NCBI RefSeq assembly: GCF_027359355.1
Contig: NZ_CP114777.1
Coordinates: 1-64,000 of the forward strand
Length of the DNA: 64,000 nt
Direction: 5' to 3'
Source: Prochlorococcus marinus str. MIT 1214
GTDB taxonomy: Bacteria > Cyanobacteriota > Cyanobacteriia > PCC-6307 > Cyanobiaceae
Shown here: piece after piece, positions 17,855 to 28,902 of the stretch
Numbering within the stretch: the first letter of the stretch is position 1
How the letters are laid out: each line of letters opens with the position of its first letter
Translations under genes and position numbers: made by a program
Notes under the pieces: model-generated
What the model was told of the DNA's origin: nothing
The model's database searches: none
Seen by the model: only the letters and a program-made list of their open reading frames with translations

Positions 17855-20122
17855 TTAATTCTTCTTGGATTTATGCTTTAGAACCAGAACGCTAAGAGGA
17901 GGAAGGCAAAGATCTATCGAATTTTCATAGCCATGTATGTTGTAGAAATCTGTTGATTTACCCCCCATATTACCTAGATTTGAGCCTCCATATTGACTCG
18001 CATCTGTATTGAAAATTTCTTCATAGAATCCATCAACAGGCACACCTATTCTGTAATTAGAATGGTTTTGAGGGGTAAAGTTTGCAACTATTACTAACCA
18101 TTCTCCATCAGTTTTTTCTCTTCTCATAAAACTGATTACTGAATTTTTATTATCATCGCAATCAATCCACTGGAATCCATATTCGTCAAAATCATTTCTC
18201 CATAAAGCTGGTTCTCTTTTGTATAAAGTATTCAAATCACCTACTAATTTCTGTATTCCTTTGTGAGGTTCATAATTTAGAAGATCCCATTGCAAATCAT
18301 CCCAAACATTCCATTCTTGCCGCTGACCAAATTCCATTCCCATAAATATTGTTTTTTTACCTGGATGTGTCCACATATATGCAAGCAAAGCTCGTGTATT
18401 TGCATACTTCTGCCAGTCATCGCCTGGCATCTTGTGTAAGAGATGACTTTTCCCGTGAACAACTTCATCGTGGCTTAATGCAAGCATAAAGTTTTCGGTA
18501 AAGTTATAACAAATGGAGAAAGTAATATTGTTTTGATTAAATTGTCTAAACCATGGGTCAATTTCAAAATAATCGAGCATATCGTGCATCCAACCCATGT
18601 TCCATTTTAGGTTGAAACCAAGTCCATCCATGTCAGTTGGTTTCGTTACGCCTGTCCATGTGGTTGATTCTTCGGCAATAGAAAGTGCACCTGGAAAATG
18701 TTGAAAAAGAACATGATTAGCCTGCTGCAGAAATCTGACTGCTTCAAAATTTTCATTCCCTCCATCTTCATTAGGTATCCATTCACCCTCCGGACGAAGA
18801 TAGTCTTTGTAAAGCATTGAGGCAACAGCATCAACACGTATTCCATCTATATGAAATTGATCAAACCAGAAAATTAAATTTGCAACTAGAAAATTACGAA
18901 CTTCATTTCGACTGTAATTGAAAATTAATGTTCCCCATTCTTTGTGCTCTCCAATTCTGGGATCTGAATGCTCGTATAGATGGCTGCCGTCAAAATAAGC
19001 AAGTCCATGCTGATCTTTAGGGAAGTGACCTGGTACCCAATCGAGAATGATTCCTATCCCCTCTTTATGGCATGAATCAACGAAGGCACGAAACTCATCT
19101 GGTGATCCATATCTACTTGTAGGCGCATACCAACCAGTAACTTGATATCCCCAGGAGCCATCAAAAGGATGCTCTGAAATTGGCATAAGCTCGATATGAG
19201 TGAAGCCTCTATCTTTGACATAGGGAATGACCTTATTTGCCAGCTCTTTGTATGTAAGCAATCTTGAGCCAGGCTTCATATCTGCTGCTGGGACAGGGGC
19301 TCTCTGCTCTCCGTTTGAGTTGATAAATGGATCATCTGAGGAAGCATGCATCCAGCTCCCTAGATGCATTTCATAAACCGATATTGGTTGCTCTAAAGGA
19401 TCTCTATTGTCACGATTGGATATCCAAGACTGATCATTCCATTGAAATGAATCGATTTTTGATATGACCGAGCTTTTTGCAGGTCTTATTTCATGTTGAA
19501 AACCATATGGGTCGGCTTTCTCGTAGCAATGTCCTTTTTCAGTTCTGATTTCATATTTGTATAAATCTCCCTCGCTTAGACCAGGTATAAATAGTTCCCA
19601 AATTCCTCCCAGACGTTTTTGCATAGGGTGATGTCGGCCATCCCACGAATTGAGATCACCAATAACAGAAACGCTTTTTGCATGAGGCGCCCATAAGCAA
19701 AACATAACTCCTTGCTTTTTATCTATTTCTGTAAGGTGAGCCCCCATTTTTCGCCATATGTGATGGTGATTTCCTTCCGCGAAAAGATGTCTATCTATTT
19801 CACCCATCCACTCTTTTCGGAAGCTCCAAGGATCATTTTGAACATGTTCAATGCCTCCTCTGTTTACCTTTACTTGGTAATCAGTGCCAGGATCTTTTTC
19901 GATAACTCCTTCAAAGATCCATTCGTGGTTTGGATTTTGTAGCTGGATTTTTTTTTCTTTTATTATTAGTTCAACTGCACTTGCTTCAGGCATCCATATT
20001 CGAATTATCCATTTATCTTTAAATGGTTGAGGACCAAGAATTGAAAATGGACTTTCATGTCTGCATTCAGAAAGTCTTTGTCCGTCATCTTTCAAAGAAT
20101 CTAGAAGAATAGAGACGGTCAT
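17855..20122 (-). CDS. glgB: 1,4-alpha-glucan branching enzyme
   Basis: GlgB makes the alpha-1,6 branches of glycogen. The 755 residues show two N-terminal carbohydrate-binding modules (the second with [22 protein letters not shown] near 140), then the GH13 barrel. Catalytic residues are visible: the nucleophile Asp in [13 protein letters not shown] near 430, the acid Glu in SIAEEST near 483, and His-Asp in LSHDEVVHG near 552. The C-terminal all-beta domain ends with [10 protein letters not shown]. It lies far from glgA (about 48 kb) in this window. An intergenic gap of about 160 bases separates it from hemE. Confidence 0.97.
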   Translation of the reverse strand: MTVSILLDSLKDDGQRLSECRHESPFSILGPQPFKDKWIIRIWMPEASAVELIIKEKKIQLQNPNHEWIFEGVIEKDPGTDYQVKVNRGGIEHVQNDPWSFRKEWMGEIDRHLFAEGNHHHIWRKMGAHLTEIDKKQGVMFCLWAPHAKSVSVIGDLNSWDGRHHPMQKRLGGIWELFIPGLSEGDLYKYEIRTEKGHCYEKADPYGFQHEIRPAKSSVISKIDSFQWNDQSWISNRDNRDPLEQPISVYEMHLGSWMHASSDDPFINSNGEQRAPVPAADMKPGSRLLTYKELANKVIPYVKDRGFTHIELMPISEHPFDGSWGYQVTGWYAPTSRYGSPDEFRAFVDSCHKEGIGIILDWVPGHFPKDQHGLAYFDGSHLYEHSDPRIGEHKEWGTLIFNYSRNEVRNFLVANLIFWFDQFHIDGIRVDAVASMLYKDYLRPEGEWIPNEDGGNENFEAVRFLQQANHVLFQHFPGALSIAEESTTWTGVTKPTDMDGLGFNLKWNMGWMHDMLDYFEIDPWFRQFNQNNITFSICYNFTENFMLALSHDEVVHGKSHLLHKMPGDDWQKYANTRALLAYMWTHPGKKTIFMGMEFGQRQEWNVWDDLQWDLLNYEPHKGIQKLVGDLNTLYKREPALWRNDFDEYGFQWIDCDDNKNSVISFMRREKTDGEWLVIVANFTPQNHSNYRIGVPVDGFYEEIFNTDASQYGGSNLGNMGGKSTDFYNIHGYENSIDLCLPPLSVLVLKHKSKKN

Positions 20123-20178
20123 GACTTATCGCTTAAATAGCTAGTAAGCTTAATCCTATGCCAGTAAATATTGAACCC

Positions 20179-21753
20179 CTAAGAGGAAATAAGTGATTCA
20201 AATTTAAGTTTTGAATTTAAAAGTAAGAGAGAAATTGTAGTCACTAGGCAGTTAGGGCTAGGTCCCTCGCACAAATATTCACTCTGGCCAGGATTTATTC
20301 CAATTGCTGGCCATCCAGATCCTGAGAGTGAAATTCTTAAACGATCCCCTTCTTTAAATGTAGCGAGAATTGGTTGAAGTCTGATTTGTCTAGCGCTTTT
20401 AATACCTCTATCACAATTGGCAATTCTGAGTACACCAGTCGAAAGTTGCGTGGCAGTATTCTCAACCTCACTAGGAATTATTGATAATGCAACGAATAGA
20501 TCAAAACTTTCCCTGTCACACTTGGTTTCTAAAAAAAGAGTTGGAATTCCCTCCAGCCTAAGATCATTCAAAATAGGTTCTGATGTAAATACTGCGACAT
20601 CAGGTCGAATATCTAGCTTAAACCTGTTAGCTTCTCCAGCTGTATCACTGAGATGCCCTCCGATTGCTGGTATGGGCCTCCATGGGTCGTGAACTAAATT
20701 CACTTCACTATCTGCTTTCAAATCAGAATTAGGGACTAGGCATCCTTCAAGATGACTTATTGAGGCTAAACCTTCGCTACTAAGATTCCATGTAGGCGTT
20801 TTATTCTGAACCGAAAGCTCCCAGCTCTTAGTGGTTAGATTCCAAAGATTGATTTGAGGGATATGAATTTCTTTGTTTTCTTTTAAATGAGAATCAAAAA
20901 AATCTAACTGGGTGTGTTGTGCTCCCTCCCACCATTGAAGATGAGTCGCAGGACCAATTAGTAATTTAGGATTACCTCCTGCCTTTTTAGATTTCTCAAA
21001 AATATCTAAAATACCTTTTAAATGAGGATCCCACCAACCCCCAATTAGAAGCAAAGGTTTTTTTAACCAACTATCTAATGGCTCATGGGTTTTCCATTGT
21101 GGAGTTTTAGTACACGAAAGGTTTAGCCATTTATATGCCATACCTTCTGGGTCATTTTTTTTAAGTAAATTATGACCGTCATATAAATATTTTTTTGAGT
21201 TAAGACTCTCACGGATTTCGTGCCAAGCTGTCCAATTCTTCTCTCTTTTTGCTTTTTGAGCGGCTAATTGCAAACCCCATCCAATTCCCAAGTGCCACCA
21301 AAACGCTCCTCCTTCACAACTCCAATGTTCATTCTCTGAAAGGCCTGTCATTGCAGGAATAATGCAATCAGGTGGAGTAGTTCCTTCCTCCGCAATGAGT
21401 TGTGTTAACCCTTGATATGAAAAACCGTATGTGCCTAGTAGGCCATTGCATTCAGGCAAGGATCGCACCCAATCATGAGTTTGACTAGTGTCTGAAGCTT
21501 CTTGCTTGAAACCTGAAAAATCTCCTTCAGAACCACCTTGACCGCGTACATCTTGTATAACAACTAGATAGCCCTTACTGGCCCACCAAGATGGATGTGC
21601 ATATGTAATTGTTGAAGCAATTTCTCTTCCGTATGGCTGGCGCATAAGCAAGACAGGCCACGGCCCGTTTCCTTGAGGCGACCAGATTCGAGATTTTAGT
21701 AATGTTCCGTCTTTAAGTTTTAAGTCTTCGTCTCTGTATCTTATTGAATTCAT
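20179..21753 (-). CDS. CocE/NonD family hydrolase (X-Pro dipeptidyl-peptidase-like)
   Basis: This 524-residue serine hydrolase has an alpha/beta-hydrolase core with MRQPYGR near the start, VIQDVRGQGGSEG, and the nucleophile elbow GTYGFSYQG near residue 110. A GGWWDPHLKG segment holds the likely Asp, and GPATHLQWW the likely His. The C-terminal half is a jelly-roll domain as in cocaine esterase and S15 peptidases. No signal peptide is visible, so it is probably cytoplasmic. The substrate, peptide or ester, is unknown. The ATG at 21753 is preferred because a possible start at 21780 overlaps the upstream gene. Confidence 0.87.
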   Translation of the reverse strand: MNSIRYRDEDLKLKDGTLLKSRIWSPQGNGPWPVLLMRQPYGREIASTITYAHPSWWASKGYLVVIQDVRGQGGSEGDFSGFKQEASDTSQTHDWVRSLPECNGLLGTYGFSYQGLTQLIAEEGTTPPDCIIPAMTGLSENEHWSCEGGAFWWHLGIGWGLQLAAQKAKREKNWTAWHEIRESLNSKKYLYDGHNLLKKNDPEGMAYKWLNLSCTKTPQWKTHEPLDSWLKKPLLLIGGWWDPHLKGILDIFEKSKKAGGNPKLLIGPATHLQWWEGAQHTQLDFFDSHLKENKEIHIPQINLWNLTTKSWELSVQNKTPTWNLSSEGLASISHLEGCLVPNSDLKADSEVNLVHDPWRPIPAIGGHLSDTAGEANRFKLDIRPDVAVFTSEPILNDLRLEGIPTLFLETKCDRESFDLFVALSIIPSEVENTATQLSTGVLRIANCDRGIKSARQIRLQPILATFKEGDRLRISLSGSGWPAIGINPGQSEYLCEGPSPNCLVTTISLLLLNSKLKFESLISS

Positions 21754-21761
21754 TATTTGTT

Positions 21762-22031
21762 TTAAAAAGTTTCTGGGCAATAAAGACCTCTTACGTACAT
21801 AGAAAGGATCTCAGCATCTCCTTCGCTTATATTTTTTTGAATTGAGATTTTTTGAATAGATTTTTGTGAACCGGCTGAAATGTTTTCTTTATTTAGTTTT
21901 CTAAAGCTTTCACAAATAGACTTCGCTTCATCAGGATTCCTTTTTACACCTTCAAGAAGTCTTGATTGAGCGATTACACCTTGATTGATTCCAAATGATG
22001 CAAATATTAAAGTGATTAGTAAACCATTCAT
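21762..22031 (-). CDS. Small secreted protein of unknown function
   Basis: The 89 residues begin with a clear signal peptide (LLITLIFASFGINQGVIAQ, cut near residue 22). A short charged mature part follows, with two cysteines (SICESF and GLYCPETF) that could form a disulfide. I do not recognise the family; similar small exported proteins are common in cyanobacteria. It sits 8 bases before the CocE-type hydrolase gene, suggesting co-transcription. Confidence 0.65.
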   Translation of the reverse strand: MNGLLITLIFASFGINQGVIAQSRLLEGVKRNPDEAKSICESFRKLNKENISAGSQKSIQKISIQKNISEGDAEILSMYVRGLYCPETF

Positions 22032-22078
22032 TTCAATTAGTTTACCAAGTTTCTATTGGATTAATTATATTCTATTAC

Positions 22079-22495
22079 CTAATGGCACTTGGGTACATTA
22101 AATAAATTTTTTTTTGCTTTCTCTATTAAAAAATGAGCTTTTTTTAGATCTATTATTGGAATTCTTCCTGTTCGTAGAGTTCTTTCAAAGCGCCCAGTCT
22201 TTTGAACTAGCTCTTGAGGCGTAAGTCGTGAAATGGCCTTATTAGAAATTAACCCTGAGTGCATCAATAAGGCAGCTTCGCTAAGTTGAATATCTAAAGT
22301 ACATATAAAATATGCTATGCATTTAAGTCTTTTTAGATTGCGAACACTTCCCAAGCTTCCATAGATTAGATTATTTATTTCTTCATCACTAATAGATAAT
22401 AAAGAATCCCATGTTTTTATATTATTTGATATGAGTATTTTTTCTTCTTGATAAAAGCTTTTAGGAAGATCTTTCAATAATGACTTATTACTCAT
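22079..22495 (-). CDS. DUF4332-like protein
   Basis: This 138-residue protein has repeated helix-hairpin-helix-like patterns: TWDSLLSISDEEINNLIYGSLGSVRNLKRLKCIA and LISNKAISRLTPQELVQKTGRFERTLRTG. This resembles DUF4332, a family built from HhH motifs that often contact nucleic acid or protein. No catalytic motif is apparent. Its start overlaps the Ycf51 gene by 8 bases, so it is probably translated from the same message. The family call is from pattern only. Confidence 0.6.
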   Translation of the reverse strand: MSNKSLLKDLPKSFYQEEKILISNNIKTWDSLLSISDEEINNLIYGSLGSVRNLKRLKCIAYFICTLDIQLSEAALLMHSGLISNKAISRLTPQELVQKTGRFERTLRTGRIPIIDLKKAHFLIEKAKKNLFNVPKCH

Positions 22496-23027
22496 CAGTC
22501 TCTAATAAGGAAATTTCTTCAATATCAGCATCATTTGATAAATTTTCACTTGGAGAATAATTCCTGTCTGGTAATTCTATTATCTTTGATTCTTTTAAAT
22601 CATTTATTAATTCACCTAGAATAATTGGTTTACTTATTCCATCACCAGCGGATTCTATTGTTCTGAGCCTGACTTTGACCTGAGCGCCATTTCTTCCTCC
22701 CCCTTTCAAATTTCCGGCTATTTGTAACAATGTTGGTTTTATTGCTTCTTTAGGGAAATCATTAGATGCTTGTGCAACAACTAAATCAAATCCATTGTCG
22801 TAAACAATAGGAGCATATTTGTAGCCCTCAACATTAAAGGGAGGAGTATAGCTTTGCTCAAAGGCCCAGCAACTAGCAGATAATAAAAGTGTGAAAATTG
22901 TTGTCCCAGTTAGTCGGAATTTAATTCCCCAGTTAAATAAATAAGCCAAAATAGTCAATACGCCCAGTCCTGCACCCCCCCAGGCTAGCCATTTTGTAAC
23001 ATCTTGGATAACTTCAATCATAGACAT
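22488..23027 (-). CDS. ycf51: Ycf51 family protein (DUF2518)
   Basis: This 179-residue protein has two N-terminal membrane helices (about 15-33 and 37-55). A soluble domain beginning SYTPPFNVEGYKYAPIVYDNG follows, as in the Ycf51 family of cyanobacteria and red-lineage plastids. The function is unknown. A run of seven C bases (22975-22981 on the plus strand) codes the GG of the first helix. It is divergent from the TamB-like gene 67 bases away and overlaps the DUF4332-like gene downstream. Confidence 0.8.
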   Translation of the reverse strand: MSMIEVIQDVTKWLAWGGAGLGVLTILAYLFNWGIKFRLTGTTIFTLLLSASCWAFEQSYTPPFNVEGYKYAPIVYDNGFDLVVAQASNDFPKEAIKPTLLQIAGNLKGGGRNGAQVKVRLRTIESAGDGISKPIILGELINDLKESKIIELPDRNYSPSENLSNDADIEEISLLETDE

Positions 23028-23094
23028 AGGCTGGTTTCTCCTGAATTGATTCTTTATAGTTTGTTAGCTCCCCCAAGTTTGAGAATAATGTTTC

Positions 23095-26000
23095 ATGGGA
23101 GATGAGTGGAGCTCTAAAAGATTAAAGCGTTGGGGACTTGCTGGAACCTTTGCTGCGTTGGGTGGTGTTTTGATTTGGAGTGGCGCAGATCTACTAGTAG
23201 ATAGAACTATAAGCCGTTTTTCTCCACAAATAGAGAAAACATTATCTAATTCATTAGGTCATCCTTTAAAAATAGGTTCATACAGGGGGCTCAGACCATG
23301 GGGAGTTGAATTGGGGCCAACAAGGCTTCTTCCAGGGACTAAAGATGCTTCCTCAGTTAATATTTCAAATTTAACAATTAAATTTGCTCCTTTTGCGAGT
23401 TTATTGAATTGGAAACCAGTAGCAATATTTAATCCAAAAGGAACAGAAATTATATTAAACAAAAATGATACTGGTTCATTTTGGGTTGTTCCCCAGAAAG
23501 ATAATCCTAAACAAATCAATCTTCAACTAAAATTTAATTTAAAAGAACCAACCAAAATTGTATTTAATGCTGGGGATACGACATTATTAGCAAAAGGTAA
23601 TCTATCTCTAAATCTTGGTGAGAAAAAAATTTTTGGTGCGATTAATCTAGAGTCCAAAGAACAAGGAAGCCTCTATCTTTCAGGAAAGGGTTATTGGGAT
23701 GGAATCGAATTTCAAACTAAAGTAAAAATCAATAAACTTGGTCTTTCTATCTTTGAGAGAATTTTAGGAAATAATTCTAATTTTATTGCAAGAGGAAATA
23801 TAAATGGAAGTCTAAAATTGGGAGTTAAGAAAGGCTTGATAAGGTGTAATGGTGGTTTATTGCTTAATAACTTAACTCTGAGGGGAGGACCTCTAAGTGA
23901 TACATTGTCTACAAGTAATTCAAAAATAGAATGTGATAAAAATAAGCTTAAGTTAATTGATTCTAATTGGAATTATGGATATTTGGATATATCTAATTCA
24001 TCTGAAATACCATTCTATAAAAAAGATAAAACTTATATAAATTCTGAAACTACTATTAAAATTAAAGATTTTGATCATAAACCACTTTCTTTAAAATTAA
24101 AATTACCAATCTCAGTAGTTGACAGACAATTTATTCCTGGGGAACTTAATGCTAATTTTAATTTAGAATCTTTTCCTTTAGGTGCTTTAAATCCAATACT
24201 AAATGCATCATTATCAGGGAAATTAAATACAAAAGGTGATTTTCAGGGTCCTTTATCTTCTCTGAACTCTACTATTAACCTTTCCTTGGAAAATCCACAA
24301 GTTAATGGTATTCGATTAAGGGAAAAATGGAGAGGTTCTTTTACTCGAATTCCAAGTGAAAAGAAGTGGGGGATTTTGAGAATGAAATCAGAAGGTGCTT
24401 CTATCCCAGGTAATCTTCAAATTAACTTTAATAAGGATGGTGATTTTAATGATTTAAATCTAAATAGATTAGGAGGTGAAATAAGTCTAAATCCTAAATC
24501 AAATGCTTTTGAATGGGAGGCTAATAAATTCAAATTAGATCGTGTAGAAGTGGCATTCCCGCCAGAGAAAAGTTTTAAACGAATCTTTGGGGAAGTTACA
24601 GGTAACGGATTATTTTCTCTTGACCCATTATTTCTTAATGGTGATTTGAGTTTAGATTATTTTAGATTGTTAGGTTTCAAATTAAAAAATGCAAGTATTA
24701 AAGGTCAAATTAAAAATTCAGAAACTAATTTAACAGGTGAATTAATACCATCTGAAAATGGAAAGATTAAATTTGATATTAATAATGGCTCCAAATTTTC
24801 TTTGTTAGCTCAAGTGAAGGATGTAAGCGCTAGTTGGATTACTGCTACAGCTTTAGAGTTTCCTAAATTAGGATTGAAATATTCAGATGCAATTGGGAAG
24901 GCTGAAGATTTAGAGAAATTTATAATTGGTTATCCAATTAGTTCTATAGATTCTCAGTTCGAAGCTTTAACTAGGTCTCAAGATTCATATAGAGAAGAGA
25001 TTTCTAAGGTAAATAGTGAAAGCATTATTAATCCTTATGATCTAAAGGGGGATATTAATGCTGATATTAAATTAAGTGGTCCAAACCTATCTGATTTAAA
25101 TTTAGAAGCAAAAGCTTTTGGTAAGGTTTGGACAAATAAATTAAAGATTATAAATTCTAATAAAATCAGACCCTTTAAGGTGACTTTTAATGGGAACCTA
25201 GCTTCAGGTCTGGGAGATTTTTCTTTACTTAATTTAAATTTTTCATTATTATCTCTAGTTGCACCAATACCTTCAGCGGTTGATGGGTATTTTGGTTTGA
25301 AAGGTAAATATAGTTTAGCTAATTCAACTCCACAAGTTACAGCAGATTTAATTATTAAAGATACAGTAATTTATAACAGAAAGATTATTTTAGATAATGG
25401 AAATATTATATTTAAAGACAATAATCTCGAATTTGATATCACTCTAAGGGATAAATCTTCGGCAAATCCTGTTCAGTTAGGTGGAACCTACCCATTAATT
25501 AGTTCTTATCCTATTGATCTAAAGATCGAAAGTCATGGAGATGGGTTAGCGTTCTTGACTGGGCTAACGAAAGGGAATGTCTCTTGGACCTTAGGGACAG
25601 CTGATTTAAGCTTGTTGATTAGAGGAACCCCTGCGAAACCGGTTGCTAATGGTTTTTTGGTTTTAAAAAACAGTGAGCTACTTTTTCAAGATAAAGAAAT
25701 TAATAATTTGAATAGCATAATAGTTTTTGATTTCAATAGACTTGAGGTTCGAGAACTCAAAGCAAATATTGGAGCAAAAGGTGTAATTAATAGTCAAGGT
25801 GGAATTTCGTTGTTTGATTCTCAATTAAGTGAAAGCGAGCCATTGGCTCTTTCGATAGAAAAAACACGTATTAAGACGGCATTTACTGACATCAGAGCTT
25901 CGTCTAACCTTGTTGTTAAGGGATCTATTTTGAAACCTCAATTATCAGGTGAAGTCTTTATCTCAGAAGGTTCGATTTTTGCTAAAAGGGCTAACAATCC

Positions 26001-27054
26001 AAGTAAGACTTCATCTGAAAAATCGGATCGTTATCAAGATTCTAAGGTCAAAATAATACGTAAATTACCAGAACAAAACTGGAACCAGAAAGAACCTCTG
26101 GTTTTATTTATTCAAGATGAAGATGCACCTGCAAGTCGAATAGTTAGTGCTGGTTTGCCTAATGGATTTGAATCACTAACCTTTGATAATTTAAAGCTCG
26201 CACTTGGCCCTTCATTGCGATTAGTTTCTCAACCCTTGGCAAGCTTTGAAACAAATGGATTCCTTGTCTTGAATGGCGCTTTTGACGAGACTCTTGATGT
26301 TAGTGGAGTTATTAAACTTGATAGTGGCTACGTTAATCTCTTTACGACTACTTTTAATCTAGATCAAAGTGAACCTAATGTAGCCGTATTTGTACCATCT
26401 ATGGGCTTGGTTCCATATGTTGACGTGACTCTAAATAGCCGTGTTCCAGATAATGTTAGAGACGTAAGTAATTTTGCCTCTAATGGCATGGCATCATTTG
26501 GTATTGGAGGATCTCGTTTCGTAAATGTCGAAGTAGCGGCTTCTGGACCTGCAGATCGCATTAGTGAAAATTTTCAATTGAGAAGTACTCCATCTTTGGG
26601 AAGAAGTGAGTTGATAGGACTTTTAGGAGGTAATTCCCTTGCAAATCTAATAAGTAGTGGAGGCAATGGTGATGTGCTTGCAAGCTTTTTGAATAGATCT
26701 TTTGCTTCGTATCTTCAAGGCAATATCAATGGTTTTTTGAGTGATAGGCTTCAAATATCATTGTATCCGGCATATATAAATGGATCAGATTCAGAGGATG
26801 ATACTAGTGATAGTAGTTCTTCAAGTGCTGACCAGGAAGATACTAATCTACCTGGTCAACAGGCATGGGTGACCGAAATAGGAGTTGATCTTAACGAAAA
26901 AATTAATTTCTCAGTTCAGGCTGCGCCTAACCGAAAAGATATTCCACCGAAAGGAAATATTACTTTTCAAATGAATCCCAACGTAGGTCTACTAGGCTCG
27001 TTTGATAAGAATGGGAATTGGCAAAGTCAACTCCAACTCTATTTTAGATATTAA
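23095..27054 (+). CDS. tamB: TamB-like translocation/assembly module (DUF490)
   Basis: This is a 1319-residue envelope protein. It has one N-terminal membrane anchor (WGLAGTFAALGGVLIWSGADLLV) and a very long repetitive beta-rich region of alternating hydrophobic residues. The C-terminal TamB domain (from about 1000) has the typical LRSTPSLGRSELIGLLGG and final KINFSVQAAPNRKD to LQLYFRY. TamB proteins form a groove between inner and outer membranes and are thought to carry lipids or help outer-membrane insertion; the plant relative is TIC236. A Ser/Asp-rich spacer (DSEDDTSDSSSSSADQ) lies near residue 1235. ATG start. Confidence 0.9.
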   Translation: MGDEWSSKRLKRWGLAGTFAALGGVLIWSGADLLVDRTISRFSPQIEKTLSNSLGHPLKIGSYRGLRPWGVELGPTRLLPGTKDASSVNISNLTIKFAPFASLLNWKPVAIFNPKGTEIILNKNDTGSFWVVPQKDNPKQINLQLKFNLKEPTKIVFNAGDTTLLAKGNLSLNLGEKKIFGAINLESKEQGSLYLSGKGYWDGIEFQTKVKINKLGLSIFERILGNNSNFIARGNINGSLKLGVKKGLIRCNGGLLLNNLTLRGGPLSDTLSTSNSKIECDKNKLKLIDSNWNYGYLDISNSSEIPFYKKDKTYINSETTIKIKDFDHKPLSLKLKLPISVVDRQFIPGELNANFNLESFPLGALNPILNASLSGKLNTKGDFQGPLSSLNSTINLSLENPQVNGIRLREKWRGSFTRIPSEKKWGILRMKSEGASIPGNLQINFNKDGDFNDLNLNRLGGEISLNPKSNAFEWEANKFKLDRVEVAFPPEKSFKRIFGEVTGNGLFSLDPLFLNGDLSLDYFRLLGFKLKNASIKGQIKNSETNLTGELIPSENGKIKFDINNGSKFSLLAQVKDVSASWITATALEFPKLGLKYSDAIGKAEDLEKFIIGYPISSIDSQFEALTRSQDSYREEISKVNSESIINPYDLKGDINADIKLSGPNLSDLNLEAKAFGKVWTNKLKIINSNKIRPFKVTFNGNLASGLGDFSLLNLNFSLLSLVAPIPSAVDGYFGLKGKYSLANSTPQVTADLIIKDTVIYNRKIILDNGNIIFKDNNLEFDITLRDKSSANPVQLGGTYPLISSYPIDLKIESHGDGLAFLTGLTKGNVSWTLGTADLSLLIRGTPAKPVANGFLVLKNSELLFQDKEINNLNSIIVFDFNRLEVRELKANIGAKGVINSQGGISLFDSQLSESEPLALSIEKTRIKTAFTDIRASSNLVVKGSILKPQLSGEVFISEGSIFAKRANNPSKTSSEKSDRYQDSKVKIIRKLPEQNWNQKEPLVLFIQDEDAPASRIVSAGLPNGFESLTFDNLKLALGPSLRLVSQPLASFETNGFLVLNGAFDETLDVSGVIKLDSGYVNLFTTTFNLDQSEPNVAVFVPSMGLVPYVDVTLNSRVPDNVRDVSNFASNGMASFGIGGSRFVNVEVAASGPADRISENFQLRSTPSLGRSELIGLLGGNSLANLISSGGNGDVLASFLNRSFASYLQGNINGFLSDRLQISLYPAYINGSDSEDDTSDSSSSSADQEDTNLPGQQAWVTEIGVDLNEKINFSVQAAPNRKDIPPKGNITFQMNPNVGLLGSFDKNGNWQSQLQLYFRY

Positions 27055-27199
27055 ATAATGAATAGTTAAAAAAATGATCTACTTAGAAAATGCTCAGCTA
27101 GATAGATTTTTATCTTCTTTTATTGCTTGATTAGCCATTAAAGGAATATTTTAAAGATAGTGAAAAATTATCTTTGATTAAATAGTTGATCTAAATCAA

Positions 27200-28516
27200 A
27201 TGAGTACAAACTTTTCAGTTCCTGAGCCTACCCCCCAGCTAGTAAAAATAGCCGAGAGTGCAAAAGAGGCTTCTATTTCGCTTGGTCAATCCACAAACAA
27301 ACAACGGTGTGAGGCTTTGACTGAAATGGCAAATGCTTTGAATGATAATGCTGATGAAATATTAAAAGCAAATGTTCAAGACCTTGAAAGGTCAGAAAAA
27401 GAAGGGTTGAATAAGTCACTTCTATCAAGACTTCAGTTAACAAAAACTAAACTCAAAGGATGCATAGACGGAGTCCTCAAAGTTTCAAATCTTGCAGATC
27501 CAATAGGTAAAAGACAACTTCATAGGGAATTGGATGAAAACCTTATTCTTGAGAGAGTGACAGTTCCATTAGGAGTCTTAGGAGTGATATTTGAGTCGAG
27601 ACCAGATGCATTAATACAAATAGCGTCTCTTGCTGTTCGTTCTGGTAATGGAGCGTTATTAAAAGGAGGAAGTGAGGCAAAAGACACAAATCAAGCAATA
27701 ATGGATTCTCTTGATAAAGGATTAAGAAAATCAAATGTGGGTTCAGGAGCGTTGTCTTTGCTTACCACACGTCAAGAAAGTCTAGGCTTACTACGTTTAG
27801 ATAAGTTTGTGAATTTGATAATACCTAGAGGTAGCAATGAGTTGGTTCAATTTATTCAAGAAAATACTCGTATCCCTGTCTTAGGGCACGCTGATGGAAT
27901 TTGCCATTTATATGTGGATAATTCTGTAGATATTGATAAGGCTATAAGCATAGCTTTAGATAGTAAGATTCAATATCCTGCTGCTTGTAACGCAATTGAG
28001 ACATTATTAATTCATGAAGATGTTGCCGAGATGTTTTTGAAGAAAGGCTTGCCAATTTTTTCAAGTGAAGGAGTTACTCTAAAGGGAGATACAAAGAGTC
28101 AAGCTTTAGGGGTAAAAAATAAGGCTGATGAATCAGACTGGTCTAAAGAATATCTTGATTTAATTCTATCAATAAAAATTGTTCGTAATGTAAACGAAGC
28201 TATTGAACATATTCGTAAATATAGCTCTCGACATACAGAGGCAATAGTTACTGAAGACAAGATGATTGCTGAAAAATTTTTAAATTCGGTTGATAGTGCA
28301 GGTGTTTATCATAATTGCTCTACTCGTTTTGCTGATGGTTTCCGATATGGGTTTGGAGCTGAAGTTGGTATAAGCACACAGACTCTTCCACCAAGAGGAC
28401 CAGTTGGATTGGAAGGCTTAGTTACCTATCGCTATTATCTCAGAGGTGATGGTGATCTCGTTAAGGACTTCGCTTCTGGAGATAGAAGTTTTTCTCATAT
28501 TGATCTACCATTATGA
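27200..28516 (+). CDS. proA: Gamma-glutamyl phosphate reductase
   Basis: ProA reduces gamma-glutamyl phosphate to glutamate semialdehyde in proline synthesis. It is an aldehyde-dehydrogenase superfamily enzyme; the catalytic Cys is in [13 protein letters not shown] near residue 263. [17 protein letters not shown] and [12 protein letters not shown] are the cofactor-binding and family signatures, and [20 protein letters not shown] closes the protein. The 438 residues are slightly long but normal. Its stop overlaps the folB start (ATGA). ProB is not nearby. Confidence 0.96.
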   Translation: MSTNFSVPEPTPQLVKIAESAKEASISLGQSTNKQRCEALTEMANALNDNADEILKANVQDLERSEKEGLNKSLLSRLQLTKTKLKGCIDGVLKVSNLADPIGKRQLHRELDENLILERVTVPLGVLGVIFESRPDALIQIASLAVRSGNGALLKGGSEAKDTNQAIMDSLDKGLRKSNVGSGALSLLTTRQESLGLLRLDKFVNLIIPRGSNELVQFIQENTRIPVLGHADGICHLYVDNSVDIDKAISIALDSKIQYPAACNAIETLLIHEDVAEMFLKKGLPIFSSEGVTLKGDTKSQALGVKNKADESDWSKEYLDLILSIKIVRNVNEAIEHIRKYSSRHTEAIVTEDKMIAEKFLNSVDSAGVYHNCSTRFADGFRYGFGAEVGISTQTLPPRGPVGLEGLVTYRYYLRGDGDLVKDFASGDRSFSHIDLPL

Positions 28517-28902
28517 GTCAACTTCATAATTTAAGCGCAATTCATATCAAAGATATTAATCTATGGGCTCATGTAGGTGTTTTAGAAAGTGAGCGAATAC
28601 ATGGTCAAAGATTTCTTCTTGACCTCAGTTTTTGGTTGGAATTGGATGAGTCATCCAAGCTTGATAAATTAGATAAATCAATAGATTATAGCGAGGCAAT
28701 TAAAGCTGTTAAAAAACTTTCATTTGAAATCAAATGCTTAACGATTGAATATTTTAGTGATCAAATTTTGAATCTTCTTGAGTCTCTATATGGTCCAGTC
28801 CCAATTCATATTCTGCTGACAAAATGCTCTCCACCAATAGATGGATTTACTGGAAGTGTTCTAATCGAAAAAAAGAGAAATTTCTTATTTCCTATTAATT
28901 AA
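28513..28902 (+). CDS. folB: Dihydroneopterin aldolase
   Basis: FolB converts dihydroneopterin to 6-hydroxymethyl-dihydropterin in folate synthesis. This 129-residue T-fold protein has [27 protein letters not shown], with the pterin-binding Glu and the usual spacing. [15 protein letters not shown] and [11 protein letters not shown] follow, then a C-terminal strand. It overlaps proA by four bases and is followed directly by the hydrolase gene, so the three are probably one transcript. Confidence 0.93.
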   Translation: MSQLHNLSAIHIKDINLWAHVGVLESERIHGQRFLLDLSFWLELDESSKLDKLDKSIDYSEAIKAVKKLSFEIKCLTIEYFSDQILNLLESLYGPVPIHILLTKCSPPIDGFTGSVLIEKKRNFLFPIN

